This document shows positions 51,363-59,928 of a DNA stretch of 64,000 bases, piece by piece (position 1 is the first letter of the stretch; every line of letters starts with the position of its first letter). Location of the stretch: NCBI RefSeq assembly GCF_004912145.1, contig NZ_STGT01000004.1:62001-126000 (forward strand), read 5' to 3'. The stretch comes from Peteryoungia rhizophila (lineage in GTDB: Bacteria; Pseudomonadota; Alphaproteobacteria; Rhizobiales; Rhizobiaceae). The position numbers were made by a program, and so were the translations under genes. A model generated the notes under the pieces. It was not told the DNA's origin and did no database searches. It worked only from the letters and a program-made list of their open reading frames with translations.

Positions 51363-53605
51363 CAACCCTGTTTCTCCTCGAATGTCGTTTTCGATAGCGG
51401 CAAACTGCGCGGTCGTTCGGTGGCAAGGACGGCCACAGCATTGGCAATGGCGGGAGGCACGCCCGGCAGACCCGGTTCGCCAATACCGCCAATCGGCGCG
51501 CCGCTTTCGATGATGCGCACATGAACCCTCGGCATGCGGTCCGGTGTCAGGATCTGATAGCCGTCGTAGTTGCGGGCCTGAGGAAGACCATCGACATAGA
51601 CGACTTCTTCCAGCAACGCCGACGAGACGCCGAGCGCCACGGCCGAGTTGACCTGATGCTCGATCACCCTCGGGTTGACCACGGTGCCCGGGTCGATTGC
51701 GACCCAGACGTCGTGCACCACAACCTGACCATCCGACAGCGAGACCTCCGCGATCGTTGCCACTTCGCTTCCAAAGGGAGAGGCCATTGCGACGCCTCGG
51801 GCGCGGCGCGTCCCATCCTCGGCTGCAAAGGGACCCCGCCTCCAGCCGCCCGATAGCTCGGCCACCGACTGCAGCAGCGTGTGATGACGCGGGCTGTTCT
51901 TGAGAAGCGCCAGACGCAATTCATAGGGATCCTTGGCGCCGGCATCCGCCATCTCGTCGAAGAAGGTCTCCGAGAAAAAGTCGTTCATCGAATGGCCGAC
52001 CGAGCGCCAGAAGCCGATGATCGCGGGATCATCGACATGGATCTGGGCGATCCGCTTGTTGGGGATCGCATAGACTTTGCCCGCGATGCCCTCCACCGCC
52101 GAACTGTCGACCTTGTCGGGCTGGCGACCATACCAGCGTCCCGTGGCACCTTCACCGACGGCCACCGCCGAGAACGCCGTCGGATTGCCGTCCTGGTCGA
52201 GCCCCGCGCGGAAGCGGACCGCCGCCATCGGACGCAGGGTGTCGCGCAGGAACTCTTCCTCCCGGCTCCAGACGAGCTTGATCGGACGACCGACTGCCTT
52301 TGCAAGCAGGATGGCCTGCGGATAGGGATTAGCGCTCTGGTAGAGGAAGTGGCGACCGAAAAACCCACCCAGCATCGGCGAGTGGATGATGACCTTTTCC
52401 GGCGCAATGCCGGCGACCTTGGCGGCATCGCCCTGGAACATTTCCGGTGCCTGGTTGGGAATCCAGAGTTCGAGCGTCCCGTCCTCATTCCAGCGCGCGA
52501 CGGCAGACGGCGGCTCCAACTGACCATGGGCGAGATGGGGCGCGTCATAGGTCGCTTCAACAACCTTGGCGGCCGCAGAAAGGGCGGCCGCGGCATCCCC
52601 CTCTTCCTCGAAGGTCACGCCATCACCGGTCGTCGCCTTCAACTTTTCCATATGGCCCGTGCTGGAGAAGTCAGAGGGCATGGCATGCGCTGTCCCAGAA
52701 GCGGCTTCATTCCAGGAAACCTGTAGCGCTTCGACAGCCATGCGCGCGCGCCACCAGCTATCGGCGACCACGGCGACAGCACCCGGAAGCGTATGCACGG
52801 AATGCACGCCCGTCCGCGCCTTGATCTCGGCTTCGTTCGTCATCGTGCCGGGTTCCTGACCGAGCCGCGGGCTGTGCTGGACGGCTGCAAAGAGCATGCC
52901 GTCGACCTTGGTGTCGATCGCATACTGGGCCTTGCCCGTCGCCTTCGCGCGCACGTCCAGCCGTTCGACCGGCTTTCCGATCCAGCGGAAGTCCTTGGAG
53001 TCGCGTAAAGTCACAGTTTCCGGAACCGGGAGACCTGCGGCGGCCTCGGCGATTTCGCCATAAGCGAGGCTGCGACCCGAAGCGGCATGCACCACGCGAC
53101 CCGGTTCTGTCGAAAGCTCTGCAACCGGGACCGACAGTCGCTCGGCGGCAGCCTGAAGCAGCATGCCCCGCGCAGACGCGCCAAGCTTGCGCATGATGTC
53201 GTAGCTCGAGCGGACAGAGAAGCTGCCGCCGGTGAAGCGGAAGCCGCCGATCAGGCCGTAATCCGGGCCGGGCGGTGCTGCCTCGACCACGAAATTGGCG
53301 GGGTCGACATCGAGTTCTTCGCCGACGATCTGGGCCATCGCCGTGAAGATGCCCTGACCACCTTCGATGAAGGCGCTGCGGAAGAACACCGTGCTGTCGG
53401 GCCGGATCTCGATAAAGGCCGGGACGCGGGTCCCGGGGGTAACGGTTGCAGCGGCCTGAGCCATCACGGGGCGGATTGCGCCGGGTACCGTCACGCCAAG
53501 AACGAGGGCACCGGCAACCGTGCCAAGGAAGCCGCGACGCGAGATCTTGAACGGCTTGTCATCGACGGCTGTGTTTGCGGGTGTATCGATATGAATCTGG
53601 TTCAT
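51362..53605 (-). CDS. Tat-exported molybdopterin-binding subunit of an aldehyde/isoquinoline oxidoreductase
   Basis: 747 residues from ATG 53605, with GGAGGGACTACG upstream. Upstream in-frame sequence lies inside the Fe-S gene and is rejected. Twin arginines in KISRRGFLGTVAGALVLG direct Tat export. The large subunit of the xanthine-oxidase family is recognised by GGQGIFTAMAQIVGEELDVD, GGFFGRHFLYQSANPYPQA and the C-terminal IESGAPIGGIGEPGLPGVPPA, where Glu is the catalytic base. It hydroxylates N-heterocycles or oxidises aldehydes, as in IorB of Brevundimonas. Its Fe-S partner starts upstream and cytochrome c downstream. The substrate is unknown. Confidence 0.93.
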   Translation of the reverse strand: MNQIHIDTPANTAVDDKPFKISRRGFLGTVAGALVLGVTVPGAIRPVMAQAAATVTPGTRVPAFIEIRPDSTVFFRSAFIEGGQGIFTAMAQIVGEELDVDPANFVVEAAPPGPDYGLIGGFRFTGGSFSVRSSYDIMRKLGASARGMLLQAAAERLSVPVAELSTEPGRVVHAASGRSLAYGEIAEAAAGLPVPETVTLRDSKDFRWIGKPVERLDVRAKATGKAQYAIDTKVDGMLFAAVQHSPRLGQEPGTMTNEAEIKARTGVHSVHTLPGAVAVVADSWWRARMAVEALQVSWNEAASGTAHAMPSDFSSTGHMEKLKATTGDGVTFEEEGDAAAALSAAAKVVEATYDAPHLAHGQLEPPSAVARWNEDGTLELWIPNQAPEMFQGDAAKVAGIAPEKVIIHSPMLGGFFGRHFLYQSANPYPQAILLAKAVGRPIKLVWSREEEFLRDTLRPMAAVRFRAGLDQDGNPTAFSAVAVGEGATGRWYGRQPDKVDSSAVEGIAGKVYAIPNKRIAQIHVDDPAIIGFWRSVGHSMNDFFSETFFDEMADAGAKDPYELRLALLKNSPRHHTLLQSVAELSGGWRRGPFAAEDGTRRARGVAMASPFGSEVATIAEVSLSDGQVVVHDVWVAIDPGTVVNPRVIEHQVNSAVALGVSSALLEEVVYVDGLPQARNYDGYQILTPDRMPRVHVRIIESGAPIGGIGEPGLPGVPPAIANAVAVLATERPRSLPLSKTTFEEKQG

Positions 53606-53619
53606 CGTAGTCCCTCCAC

Positions 53620-54066
53620 TCAAGCCTGGGCCGCTTCGCGCACGGCAGCAGCGATTGCGTTGTAGGTTCCGCAGCGACAGAGATTGACCATGGCAGCCGC
53701 AAAGTCTTCGTCGGTCGGCTGTGGCGTCTCTTTCAGCAGCGCAGTTGCGGCCATGACCTGGCCGGACTGACAATAGCCGCATTGCGGCACCTGATTGGCC
53801 ACCCAGGCCTCCACCACCTTTTGCCCGACCGGATCTTCGGTGATGGCCTCGATGGTGGTGATCTGCGTACCAACCACCGTGTCGACCGTTGTGACGCAGG
53901 AGCGTGTCGGCTGCCCGTCGACCAGCACCGTGCAGGCGCCACATTGGGCGAGACCGCAACCGTATTTGGTGCCGGTCATGCCAAGCGTGTCGCGCAGCAC
54001 CCAAAGCAGTGGGGTGTCGGCTTCGACATCGACGTCCTGCTGATTTCCGTTGATGTTGAGTTCCAT
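53620..54066 (-). CDS. 2Fe-2S subunit of the aldehyde/isoquinoline oxidoreductase
   Basis: 148 residues from the ATG at 54066; an extended frame to 54534 overlaps the divergent LysR gene. The plant-type cluster is GCGLAQCGACTVLVDG with a distal Cys in RSCVT, and the second cluster is QCGYCQSGQ with LCRCGTYNAI. It passes electrons from the molybdenum centre. No export signal is present, so it would travel with the large subunit's Tat signal. Its stop is 14 bases before that gene. Confidence 0.94.
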   Translation of the reverse strand: MELNINGNQQDVDVEADTPLLWVLRDTLGMTGTKYGCGLAQCGACTVLVDGQPTRSCVTTVDTVVGTQITTIEAITEDPVGQKVVEAWVANQVPQCGYCQSGQVMAATALLKETPQPTDEDFAAAMVNLCRCGTYNAIAAAVREAAQA

Positions 54067-54135
54067 GGTTTGGTCCTTCGATCGGTTCGAGACAGGAGCA
54101 TAAGGTACAGCGCGGGACTGCCCCATGACAGAAGC

Positions 54136-54153
54136 TATCAAGTGTTTTTGATA
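54136..54153. promoter_or_regulatory. LysR-type operator candidate
   Basis: TATCAA and TTGATA form a perfect 6-bp inverted repeat with a 6-base spacer, containing an ATC-N9-GAT (T-N11-A-type) pattern. It lies between the 2Fe-2S gene and the divergent LysR gene. Confidence 0.55.
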
Positions 54154-54225
54154 TGCATTAGACGGCATGGGTCGCTTAGATTTATCGACTACGACCATAA
54201 ATAGACAAAAAATGAGGATTGCCTG

Positions 54226-55116
54226 ATGGCCAGGGAAGACTTCAACGACCTGCTCTGGTTTCTGGCGCTGGCTGAGGATCGCAGCTTCACCAAGGCGGCC
54301 GCCAAGCTCGGGATCACGCAGTCGACTCTCAGCCACACGATCAAGCGCCTTGAAACCCGCCTGGGTCTGCGCCTTCTCACCCGGACCACGCGCAGCGTTT
54401 CGCTGACGGAGGCTGGCGAGCGTCTGTTCAATGCGCTTTTGCCGCGCATCACGGCGATCCGTGGCGAGCTGGAAGCCCTCTCCGACCTGCGTGACAAACC
54501 GGCCGGCACCGTTCGCATCACGCTGTCCGATCACGCGCTCGAAACACTAGTCTGGCCGAAACTGCAGCCAATCCTGAAAGACTATCCCGATATCCGGGTC
54601 GAACTCAGCCGTGACAATGGCTTGCGCAACATCGTTGAAGACGGGTTCGACGCCGGCGTGCGGCTCGGCGAGAGCATCGAAAAGGACATGATTGCCGTTC
54701 GGATCGGTCCGGACTGGCGCATGCTGGTCGTCGCATCGCCGGCTTATCTGGCGGATAAACCTATGCCTCAGCATCCGCAGGATCTGGTCGGCCACAACTG
54801 CATCAACATGCGCCAGGCAACCGGCGGAGGGCTTTATGCCTGGGAATTCGAGAAGGGCGGGCAGGAACTGCGCGTCCGTGTGACGGGCCAGCTCACGTTC
54901 AACACGTCCTATCCCATGGTTGACGCGGCCGTGAAAGGTCTCGGTGTCGCCTACGTTCCGGACGATCTGGTTGCTGCTGAACTTTCAGCAGGCACGCTCG
55001 TGACGCTCCTTGAGGATTGGACGCCGCCCTTTCCGGGCTACTATCTGTATTATCCGAGCCGCCACCAGAATGCGCCCGCCTTCCGGGTTGTGGTCGATGC
55101 ATTGCGGCAGAAGTAG
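54226..55116 (+). CDS. LysR family transcriptional regulator
   Basis: 296 residues. The N-terminal helix-turn-helix is DLLWFLALAEDRSFTKAAAKLGITQSTLSH (key part AAAKLGITQSTLS). An effector domain follows, with GTVRITLSDHALETL at its start and MVDAAVKGLGVAYVPDDLV near the end. It is divergent from the molybdenum hydroxylase operon and most likely regulates it. The effector may be the enzyme's N-heterocyclic or aldehyde substrate. The C-terminus ends normally, convergent with the small membrane-protein gene. Confidence 0.93.
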   Translation: MAREDFNDLLWFLALAEDRSFTKAAAKLGITQSTLSHTIKRLETRLGLRLLTRTTRSVSLTEAGERLFNALLPRITAIRGELEALSDLRDKPAGTVRITLSDHALETLVWPKLQPILKDYPDIRVELSRDNGLRNIVEDGFDAGVRLGESIEKDMIAVRIGPDWRMLVVASPAYLADKPMPQHPQDLVGHNCINMRQATGGGLYAWEFEKGGQELRVRVTGQLTFNTSYPMVDAAVKGLGVAYVPDDLVAAELSAGTLVTLLEDWTPPFPGYYLYYPSRHQNAPAFRVVVDALRQK

Positions 55117-55131
55117 CAGCGCTTTGCAGCG

Positions 55132-55248
55132 TCATGCAAATGCGATGACCGGCGCACAAAACACCGAATATGCGAGCGAACCGAGGAGCCCGCCGATCAT
55201 CAGGAGCCTCTGAAATTGGCCAGCGTGGATCTTCAGGAATTCGGTCAT
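55132..55248 (-). CDS. 38-residue single-helix membrane protein
   Basis: A short frame with a good ribosome site (GGAGCCGTATC before ATG). It encodes one membrane segment (LLMIGGLLGSLAYSVFCAPVIA). It follows the DUF6644-type gene on the same strand by 16 bases. Its size and position suggest a small accessory subunit of that membrane protein. No family is known to me; it would be missed by most gene callers. Confidence 0.55.
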   Translation of the reverse strand: MTEFLKIHAGQFQRLLMIGGLLGSLAYSVFCAPVIAFA

Positions 55249-55264
55249 GATACGGCTCCGTCTG

Positions 55265-55750
55265 TCAGGTGTAGGGAAGCATCTGGCCCGCGAACACCAC
55301 GCCGGTCCAGGCTGAGATGGAGAGCAAGGCTGCGACACGTGCGAAAAACGGGGGCATCGAAGCCTCGCCCCATTGCGCCATGCCGCGGCCGGTCCCGAGA
55401 TGGAACGCTGCGGCATTTGCACCTGCCGCACAAAGCAGCCCCAGCTTCCACGGAGCTGCTCCAGAGGCCGCGATCATCGTCGCCTGGGCGCTCAGCAGCG
55501 CGAGCCCGGTGATGGCGGCTGTGATGAACCCGACATAGCAAACGGGCAGCAGATGCCGCATTGTTGAAGTCATGGAAACTGTTTGTCTGCCAAGGCCTAG
55601 CAGCCGCATGTCGACAGCAAAGATGGACCCTATAAGCAATGCTATGCCGAGAACATGGAGGGTTTCGAGGACAGCGTAGAGGTAGCCGGCAGATCGTACC
55701 GTCTGACCGACGATAGATGCCTGAAGCAGTTCGAGAGCTGAGTTCAACAC
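55265..55750 (-). CDS. DUF6644-type four-helix membrane protein
   Basis: About 161 residues if the GTG at 55750 is used; a TTG at 55819 would overlap the upstream gene by 41 bases. Neither has a clear ribosome site. Four hydrophobic segments are visible, starting with YLYAVLETLHVLGIALLIGS and ending with ALLSISAWTGVVFAGQML. Conserved His residues in the first two segments (ETLHVLG, RHLLPV) hint at heme or metal binding. It follows a DUF6152-type gene and precedes the 38-residue protein. Confidence 0.75.
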   Translation of the reverse strand: MLNSALELLQASIVGQTVRSAGYLYAVLETLHVLGIALLIGSIFAVDMRLLGLGRQTVSMTSTMRHLLPVCYVGFITAAITGLALLSAQATMIAASGAAPWKLGLLCAAGANAAAFHLGTGRGMAQWGEASMPPFFARVAALLSISAWTGVVFAGQMLPYT

Positions 55751-55778
55751 GGGTTTCAGTTCGCTTTGTTGTTGGCGC

Positions 55779-56336
55779 TTAGTCCGGCAAAGGGGCTCGT
55801 TCGGGGAGCGTGTTACCAAGGACCTGGTTTACCGGTGTCGCATCTTCCCCGTACCAGAACACCACCGGACGAAAGAGACCTTCATCGCTGCGGTTGATGT
55901 AGCCAACGGCTTGAAAACGCTCGCCGACTTTCAGCGGGCGATCCAGTCCCCAGCGCCCGGACCATGCCGGCGGTGCGATGACGATCTCCAGCTCCCCAAG
56001 GCCGCCGTCATAGGCCAGAGCGCGGTCGACCCGCACGTTATCCTCCGGATGCTGCAAATCTTCCGGTATGGGAAGCTCGGGCGTATCGGGTGGCAGGCTC
56101 GCATCCAGCTTTACATCGAACTCTGAGTGCGGATTGCCCCAAACGCCCTCGGACGAGACGGTTCCTGCAATGTAGACCAGCCTGCTGGTGTCGAAGGTTG
56201 GCCATCCATGGTGTGCCGATACATTCTTCAGCGCAAGCGGAACGCCGGTGAACGCGAAAGCCACGGCAAGTCCCAGAACAACTGACCATTGTTTTGCGCT
56301 GCCAAGGCTGGCTGCCGCCATGTTTTTGCGAGGCAT
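55779..56336 (-). CDS. exported or anchored DUF6152-type protein
   Basis: 185 residues from the ATG at 56336. An N-terminal hydrophobic segment (VVLGLAVAFAFTGVPLAL) is a signal or anchor. The mature part begins SAHHGWPTFDTSRLVYIAGT, the hallmark of DUF6152, with VWGNPHSEFDVKLDAS and the later LKVGERFQAVGYINRSDEGLFR. The HH pair may bind metal. Proteins of this family are often next to DUF6644 membrane proteins, as here. Their function is unknown. Confidence 0.85.
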   Translation of the reverse strand: MPRKNMAAASLGSAKQWSVVLGLAVAFAFTGVPLALKNVSAHHGWPTFDTSRLVYIAGTVSSEGVWGNPHSEFDVKLDASLPPDTPELPIPEDLQHPEDNVRVDRALAYDGGLGELEIVIAPPAWSGRWGLDRPLKVGERFQAVGYINRSDEGLFRPVVFWYGEDATPVNQVLGNTLPERAPLPD

Positions 56337-56714
56337 GGTGCTCAAACTCCAGATGAGAAATCGACTTTGTCATCAGGCGGGTGCGTGGGATCTGGCCTAG
56401 CCGCCCCTCGGTTCACCACCCCTCCGATATCGACAGTCATCCTAGGTGCCGTGCGGATTAAAGATTAGCCTGGTAGAACTCATCAGGCTTATGGGCCTGG
56501 GACATAAGTGGGGACGTGCATGTTGCGCTCCCGCGATGAGAGAATCTGGCTATCAACTGCGGTTTCGTGGAGTGCAGGGAGAACCGAGGTTGCGCGGCTC
56601 GCTGCGGCTGGAACTTTACCAGTTGTTCGTTTCGAATGTGAGATGTCCGCTTTTGCCCGACGGAAGCTGACCGTCCTCCGGCGACACTTCCTGCTTCCAA
56701 ACTCGAAGCAGTTC

Positions 56715-56760
56715 ATGTCTCCTATTGGCGCGAAGCGGAAATGATTTCCGCTATCGGCCC
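56715..56760. repeat. dispersed palindromic motif, longest copy
   Basis: Starts ATGTCTCCTATTGGCGCGA and contains the palindrome AGCGGAAATGATTTCCGCT, ending TATCGGCCC. Related to 17566, 24365, 28848 and 57689. Confidence 0.55.
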
Positions 56761-56790
56761 AATGCCGCCATGATAATTGCGTTAGCTGAA

Positions 56791-56821
56791 AGCCCCTGGC
56801 AGCTACCAGCAGCCAGGGGCT
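56791..56821. other. perfect 10-bp hairpin upstream of the GAD/DUF1851 gene
   Basis: AGCCCCTGGC (56791-56800) pairs with GCCAGGGGCT (56812-56821) around 11 bases. There is no T-tract. It lies 17 bases before the proposed TTG start, so it could act on translation or insulate transcription. Confidence 0.6.
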
Positions 56822-56838
56822 CATGGAAAGTCGAAGCG

Positions 56839-57543
56839 TTGGACAAAAACTTCTTAGAGAGAATCGATCGCATCGGTCAGCCGCAAAGGTGTGAGGCGCT
56901 GACAAGCGAGCAGGATATGCGCTTGTCCCGCCATTTGCCCGAAGCCTTCATGATGTTTTTGCGCAAGTACGGCTTTGGCGACTATTTTGGGCGCAAGCTT
57001 CAATATTGCGACCCAGACCTGCTCTCGCCAATCCTGGAACTGCTCTTCAAGCGAGACCCTGATTTCGGCATAGAGGACTGCTTTGTCGTTGCCTATTCGG
57101 CCTTCGGCCGTCTGGTGTGCTGGTCCGAACGGCATGACCATTTCGAGATTGATCTTATCGACCAGCGGCTGACTTCCTCCGAGCTTGCACCGACGCAATT
57201 TGTCTTGCCGCCGCACCTTGCAAATCGCCCGCGAAGCACGGACCCCAACATACTCGCTCGTTCGCTTCTTCCTTACGAAAGCAAGGACTACGAGGAGTTC
57301 GATTCCAGCGATCAGCCGATGTTCGAGCGGTGCCAGAATCTGCATGGCAAGTTGGAAAGGGGCGAGTGTTACGGATATTTTCCAGCGATTGCTTCGGTCG
57401 GTCAGTTGAGCCCGGCACGGAAGATAGAGAACATCAAACGCGTTCAGGCTCTGGAGCATTTTTCGATCTTAGCGCAACTGGGCGCAGTTCGGCTGATGCG
57501 GCTGGAGCGAGGCCAGTATTCGCAGGTCCGCCTTATAAGTTGA
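56839..57543 (+). CDS. GAD-like/DUF1851 protein, orphan immunity-type
   Basis: 234 residues from a TTG at 56839, preceded by GGAAAG. The family alignment begins exactly here (DKNFLERIDRIGQPQRCEAL), and an ATG at 56770 would place the strong hairpin inside the coding region. Residues 1-100 resemble the GAD-like domain (FMMFLRKYGFGDYFGRKLQYCDPD). The C-terminal ~80 residues resemble DUF1851 (CYGYFPAIASVGQLSPARKIENIK, HFSILAQLGAVRLMRL). Proteins of this pair of domains are immunity factors for polymorphic or type VI toxins, such as Tdi1. No toxin gene is adjacent, so it is an orphan. Confidence 0.8.
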   Translation: MDKNFLERIDRIGQPQRCEALTSEQDMRLSRHLPEAFMMFLRKYGFGDYFGRKLQYCDPDLLSPILELLFKRDPDFGIEDCFVVAYSAFGRLVCWSERHDHFEIDLIDQRLTSSELAPTQFVLPPHLANRPRSTDPNILARSLLPYESKDYEEFDSSDQPMFERCQNLHGKLERGECYGYFPAIASVGQLSPARKIENIKRVQALEHFSILAQLGAVRLMRLERGQYSQVRLIS

Positions 57544-57688
57544 ACGCAGCCCTCTATTAGGGGGCTACCGCTCCTGGGCGGTTAGTCCGACCAGAACGGC
57601 CGCTTTTAGGAGCTGACAACGCCTGCGTTAATGATCGAAACGGGGTCGAAACAGTACTTTCATCAACGCGTGGGACTACGTCCGGTTT

Positions 57689-57718
57689 TGGCGCGAAGCG
57701 GAAGACGACGGTCGGCCC
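57689..57718. repeat. dispersed motif TTGGCGCGAAGCGGA
   Basis: Reads TGGCGCGAAGCGGAAGACG, then GTCGGCCC; similar to the middle and end of 56715-56760. It lies in the 265-base gap before the SDR gene, which holds nothing else. Confidence 0.4.
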
Positions 57719-57808
57719 GTTGCAGACGTCGGACTGAGACAGGAAACGGGTGGCGAGTAGCCTTAGCACGCAATAGCCATCTCCTGCATCATTAACAGGA
57801 GATGGAAA

Positions 57809-58567
57809 ATGGAACTGGCCAACAAGACTTTGATCGTGACCGGAGCCAGCAGTGGTATCGGCGCCGCCGCCGCCAGACTGTTTGCGTCGGAAGGGGCAAA
57901 CGTCGTTCTGGCGGCGCGACGATCTGATGAACTTCAGTCAATTGCCGAGGACATCACCAGATGTGGCGGCAGCGTTGTGTACCATGCAGGTGATGTACTG
58001 GATCAAGATTATGCGGGTGCGCTGACCGAGCTGGCCCTGCAGCGTTTCGGCAGCGTACATGGAGCGTTCAACAATGCGGGCGTGGTAGGTGACATGCTTT
58101 CGGTACCTGAGATGTCATTTGAGAACTGGAACAGAGTAATCTCAACGAACCTCACCAGCGCTTTCTGGGCAGCTAAGGCGCAGATTCCGGTCCTGAAGGA
58201 ACAAGGCGGCGGCTCCATTGTGTTCACGTCCTCTTTCGTCGGCTTCAGCAACGGTGGCCTACCTGGTATGGGAGCCTATGCCGCGTCGAAGGCAGGATTG
58301 AACGGGCTTGTCCAATCGCTTGCCGCTGAGCATGCCAGCGAGGGCATCCGGATCAACGCGCTGTTACCGGGAGGGACCGTTACCCCTGCAGGTGGCGAAG
58401 GCAATCCAGAAGCTTTGAAGTTCGTGTCTGACCTGCACCCGATGCGAAGGATGGCTTCAGCATTAGAGATTGCTCAAGCCGCACTTTTTCTCCTCTCGGA
58501 CCGGTCTCAGTTCATGACCGGTAGCCCCATGATTGTCGATGGGGGCATGTCGGTTCGCCTCTTATAG
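57809..58567 (+). CDS. classical SDR oxidoreductase (glucose-1-dehydrogenase-like)
   Basis: 252 residues with AACAGGAGATGG as ribosome site. TGASSGIGAAAARLFA near residue 12, NNAGVVGD near 85, Ser in VFTSSFVGFS and the YAASK active site are all present. The ending MTGSPMIVDGGMSVRLL is typical of the FabG/glucose-dehydrogenase group. RR after the second strand favours NADP. It stands alone between repeat-containing gaps. A weak hairpin follows at 58579-58610. Confidence 0.9.
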   Translation: MELANKTLIVTGASSGIGAAAARLFASEGANVVLAARRSDELQSIAEDITRCGGSVVYHAGDVLDQDYAGALTELALQRFGSVHGAFNNAGVVGDMLSVPEMSFENWNRVISTNLTSAFWAAKAQIPVLKEQGGGSIVFTSSFVGFSNGGLPGMGAYAASKAGLNGLVQSLAAEHASEGIRINALLPGGTVTPAGGEGNPEALKFVSDLHPMRRMASALEIAQAALFLLSDRSQFMTGSPMIVDGGMSVRLL

Positions 58568-58578
58568 TTCAAAAGACT

Positions 58579-58610
58579 GGTGTCGCAGTTTCAGGAACAT
58601 CTGCGGCACC
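58579..58610 (+). terminator. hairpin after the SDR gene
   Basis: GGTGTCGCAG (58579-58588) pairs with CTGCGGCACC (58601-58610) with one G-T pair. It is followed by GGGCCCTTT, a weak T-tract. A possible terminator. Confidence 0.45.
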
Positions 58611-58709
58611 AACCGGGCCCTTTAGCGGTCTCAGACGCCAATGGTTATCCAGTGCCGAAAGAGCGAGGGCATCAAGACCTACCAGGTGAGGTGTTGGGTG
58701 CGCTCACGT

Positions 58710-59918
58710 TCACAGGCTCGCTGCATCCGACAGACGGCGAGACACAGTGAAGACCCGCTCCAGATCCGGATTGAGTTCGAGCCCGAGTCCGGGGCCAGGA
58801 GGAACGGTGATCATGCCATTTTTTACTTCAGGCAATGCCGTTACCAGATCGCGATACCAGGTCTTGTAGAATGCCCTGACGCTCTCCTGGACCAAGGCGT
58901 TGGGGGCATTGAGCGACAAATGGGTGGATGCACAGAGCACCACCGGACCGGTGCAGTCATGCGGCGCGACGGGAAGATGCCAGGCCTCCGCCATGGCAGC
59001 GATCTTCCTTGCCTCCGACAGCCCACCGCACCAGCTGATGTCCAGCATGACAACCCCGGCTGATCCGGTCTCCAGGAGGTCTCGGAATGCGAAGCGCGAG
59101 CCCAGTGTCTCGGATGCCGAGATGGGAGCCGGCGAGACCGCGGCATAGCGCGTGAGGCTTGAAAGACTGTCCATCTTGATCGGGTCTTCATGCCAGAAGG
59201 TTTGATAGGGTGTGAGAGCCTTGGCAATCTGCATGGCCGGCAAGAGTTGCCACATGGAGTGGAACTCGACCATGATGTCCATCTTGTCGCCGACGGCTGA
59301 ACGGATCTTCTCAAACGGCTCAAGCGCGCGTTTCAGGTCTGGCATGGAGATGTATTGGCCGCGGCTTTTTTCAGCGGCAAGATCAAAGGGCCAGATTTTC
59401 ATCCCCGTGATGCCGTCCTCGAGCAGGGAGTGGGCAAGTTCGTCTGCGCGAAGAAGAAAGCCGTTCAGGTCATCATAAGCCCGACTTGCCGATGTCGACA
59501 GATCATAGTTTGCCGTTGTCTGCCCAGTCGCCTTCTTGATGTATTCGGTGCCGGCACAGGTGTTGTAGGTCCGGATTTGACGACGGCTGAAACCGCCGAG
59601 CAGTTGCGCGATCGGCTGCCCGGTCGCCTTGCCAAAGATATCCCACAAGGCGATGTCGAAAGCGGAATTGCCGCGCACTTCAGCACCAGAAGAGCGGAAG
59701 CCGAGATAGCCGACCAGATCTGCCGCCAGGAGATCAATCTGGAGTGGATCGCGGCCGATCACCCGAGGGGCCACATATTCATGGATGTAAGCCTCCACGG
59801 TCGCCGCCCCGAAGAATGTCTCTCCAAGTCCGGTGATCCCTTCGTCCGTGTGAACGAGTATCCAGATCAGGTTCTGCCGCTCGGCAATGCGCACAGTTTC
59901 CAGTTTTGTGATCTTCAT
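58710..59918 (-). CDS. enolase-superfamily dehydratase (mandelate racemase/muconate lactonizing type)
   Basis: 402 residues from the ATG at 59918, with GAGGAG upstream. The capping domain begins MKITKLETVRIAERQN. The barrel has metal ligands likely at the Asp/Glu of IMVEFHSMW, FWHEDPIKMD and ISASETLGSR, and the catalytic His in VAPHDCTGPVV. The group is close to D-galactonate or related acid-sugar dehydratases. It follows the FadR-type regulator by ten bases on the same strand. Dehydration of an acid sugar is the likely reaction; the substrate is not fixed. Confidence 0.88.
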   Translation of the reverse strand: MKITKLETVRIAERQNLIWILVHTDEGITGLGETFFGAATVEAYIHEYVAPRVIGRDPLQIDLLAADLVGYLGFRSSGAEVRGNSAFDIALWDIFGKATGQPIAQLLGGFSRRQIRTYNTCAGTEYIKKATGQTTANYDLSTSASRAYDDLNGFLLRADELAHSLLEDGITGMKIWPFDLAAEKSRGQYISMPDLKRALEPFEKIRSAVGDKMDIMVEFHSMWQLLPAMQIAKALTPYQTFWHEDPIKMDSLSSLTRYAAVSPAPISASETLGSRFAFRDLLETGSAGVVMLDISWCGGLSEARKIAAMAEAWHLPVAPHDCTGPVVLCASTHLSLNAPNALVQESVRAFYKTWYRDLVTALPEVKNGMITVPPGPGLGLELNPDLERVFTVSRRLSDAASL

Positions 59919-59928
59919 GAACGTCTCC

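Larger units (their letters stand above)
56337..56838. other. intergenic region with dispersed palindromic motifs and a hairpin
   Basis: About 500 bases without a supported gene. It holds the longest copy of the ATGTCTCCTATTGGCGCGA motif (56715-56760) and a perfect hairpin at 56791-56821. Confidence 0.5.

Noticed and set aside
53606..54004. N-terminal extension of the molybdopterin subunit
   Set aside because: It overlaps the 2Fe-2S gene in another frame; the Tat signal and ribosome site fix the start at 53605.
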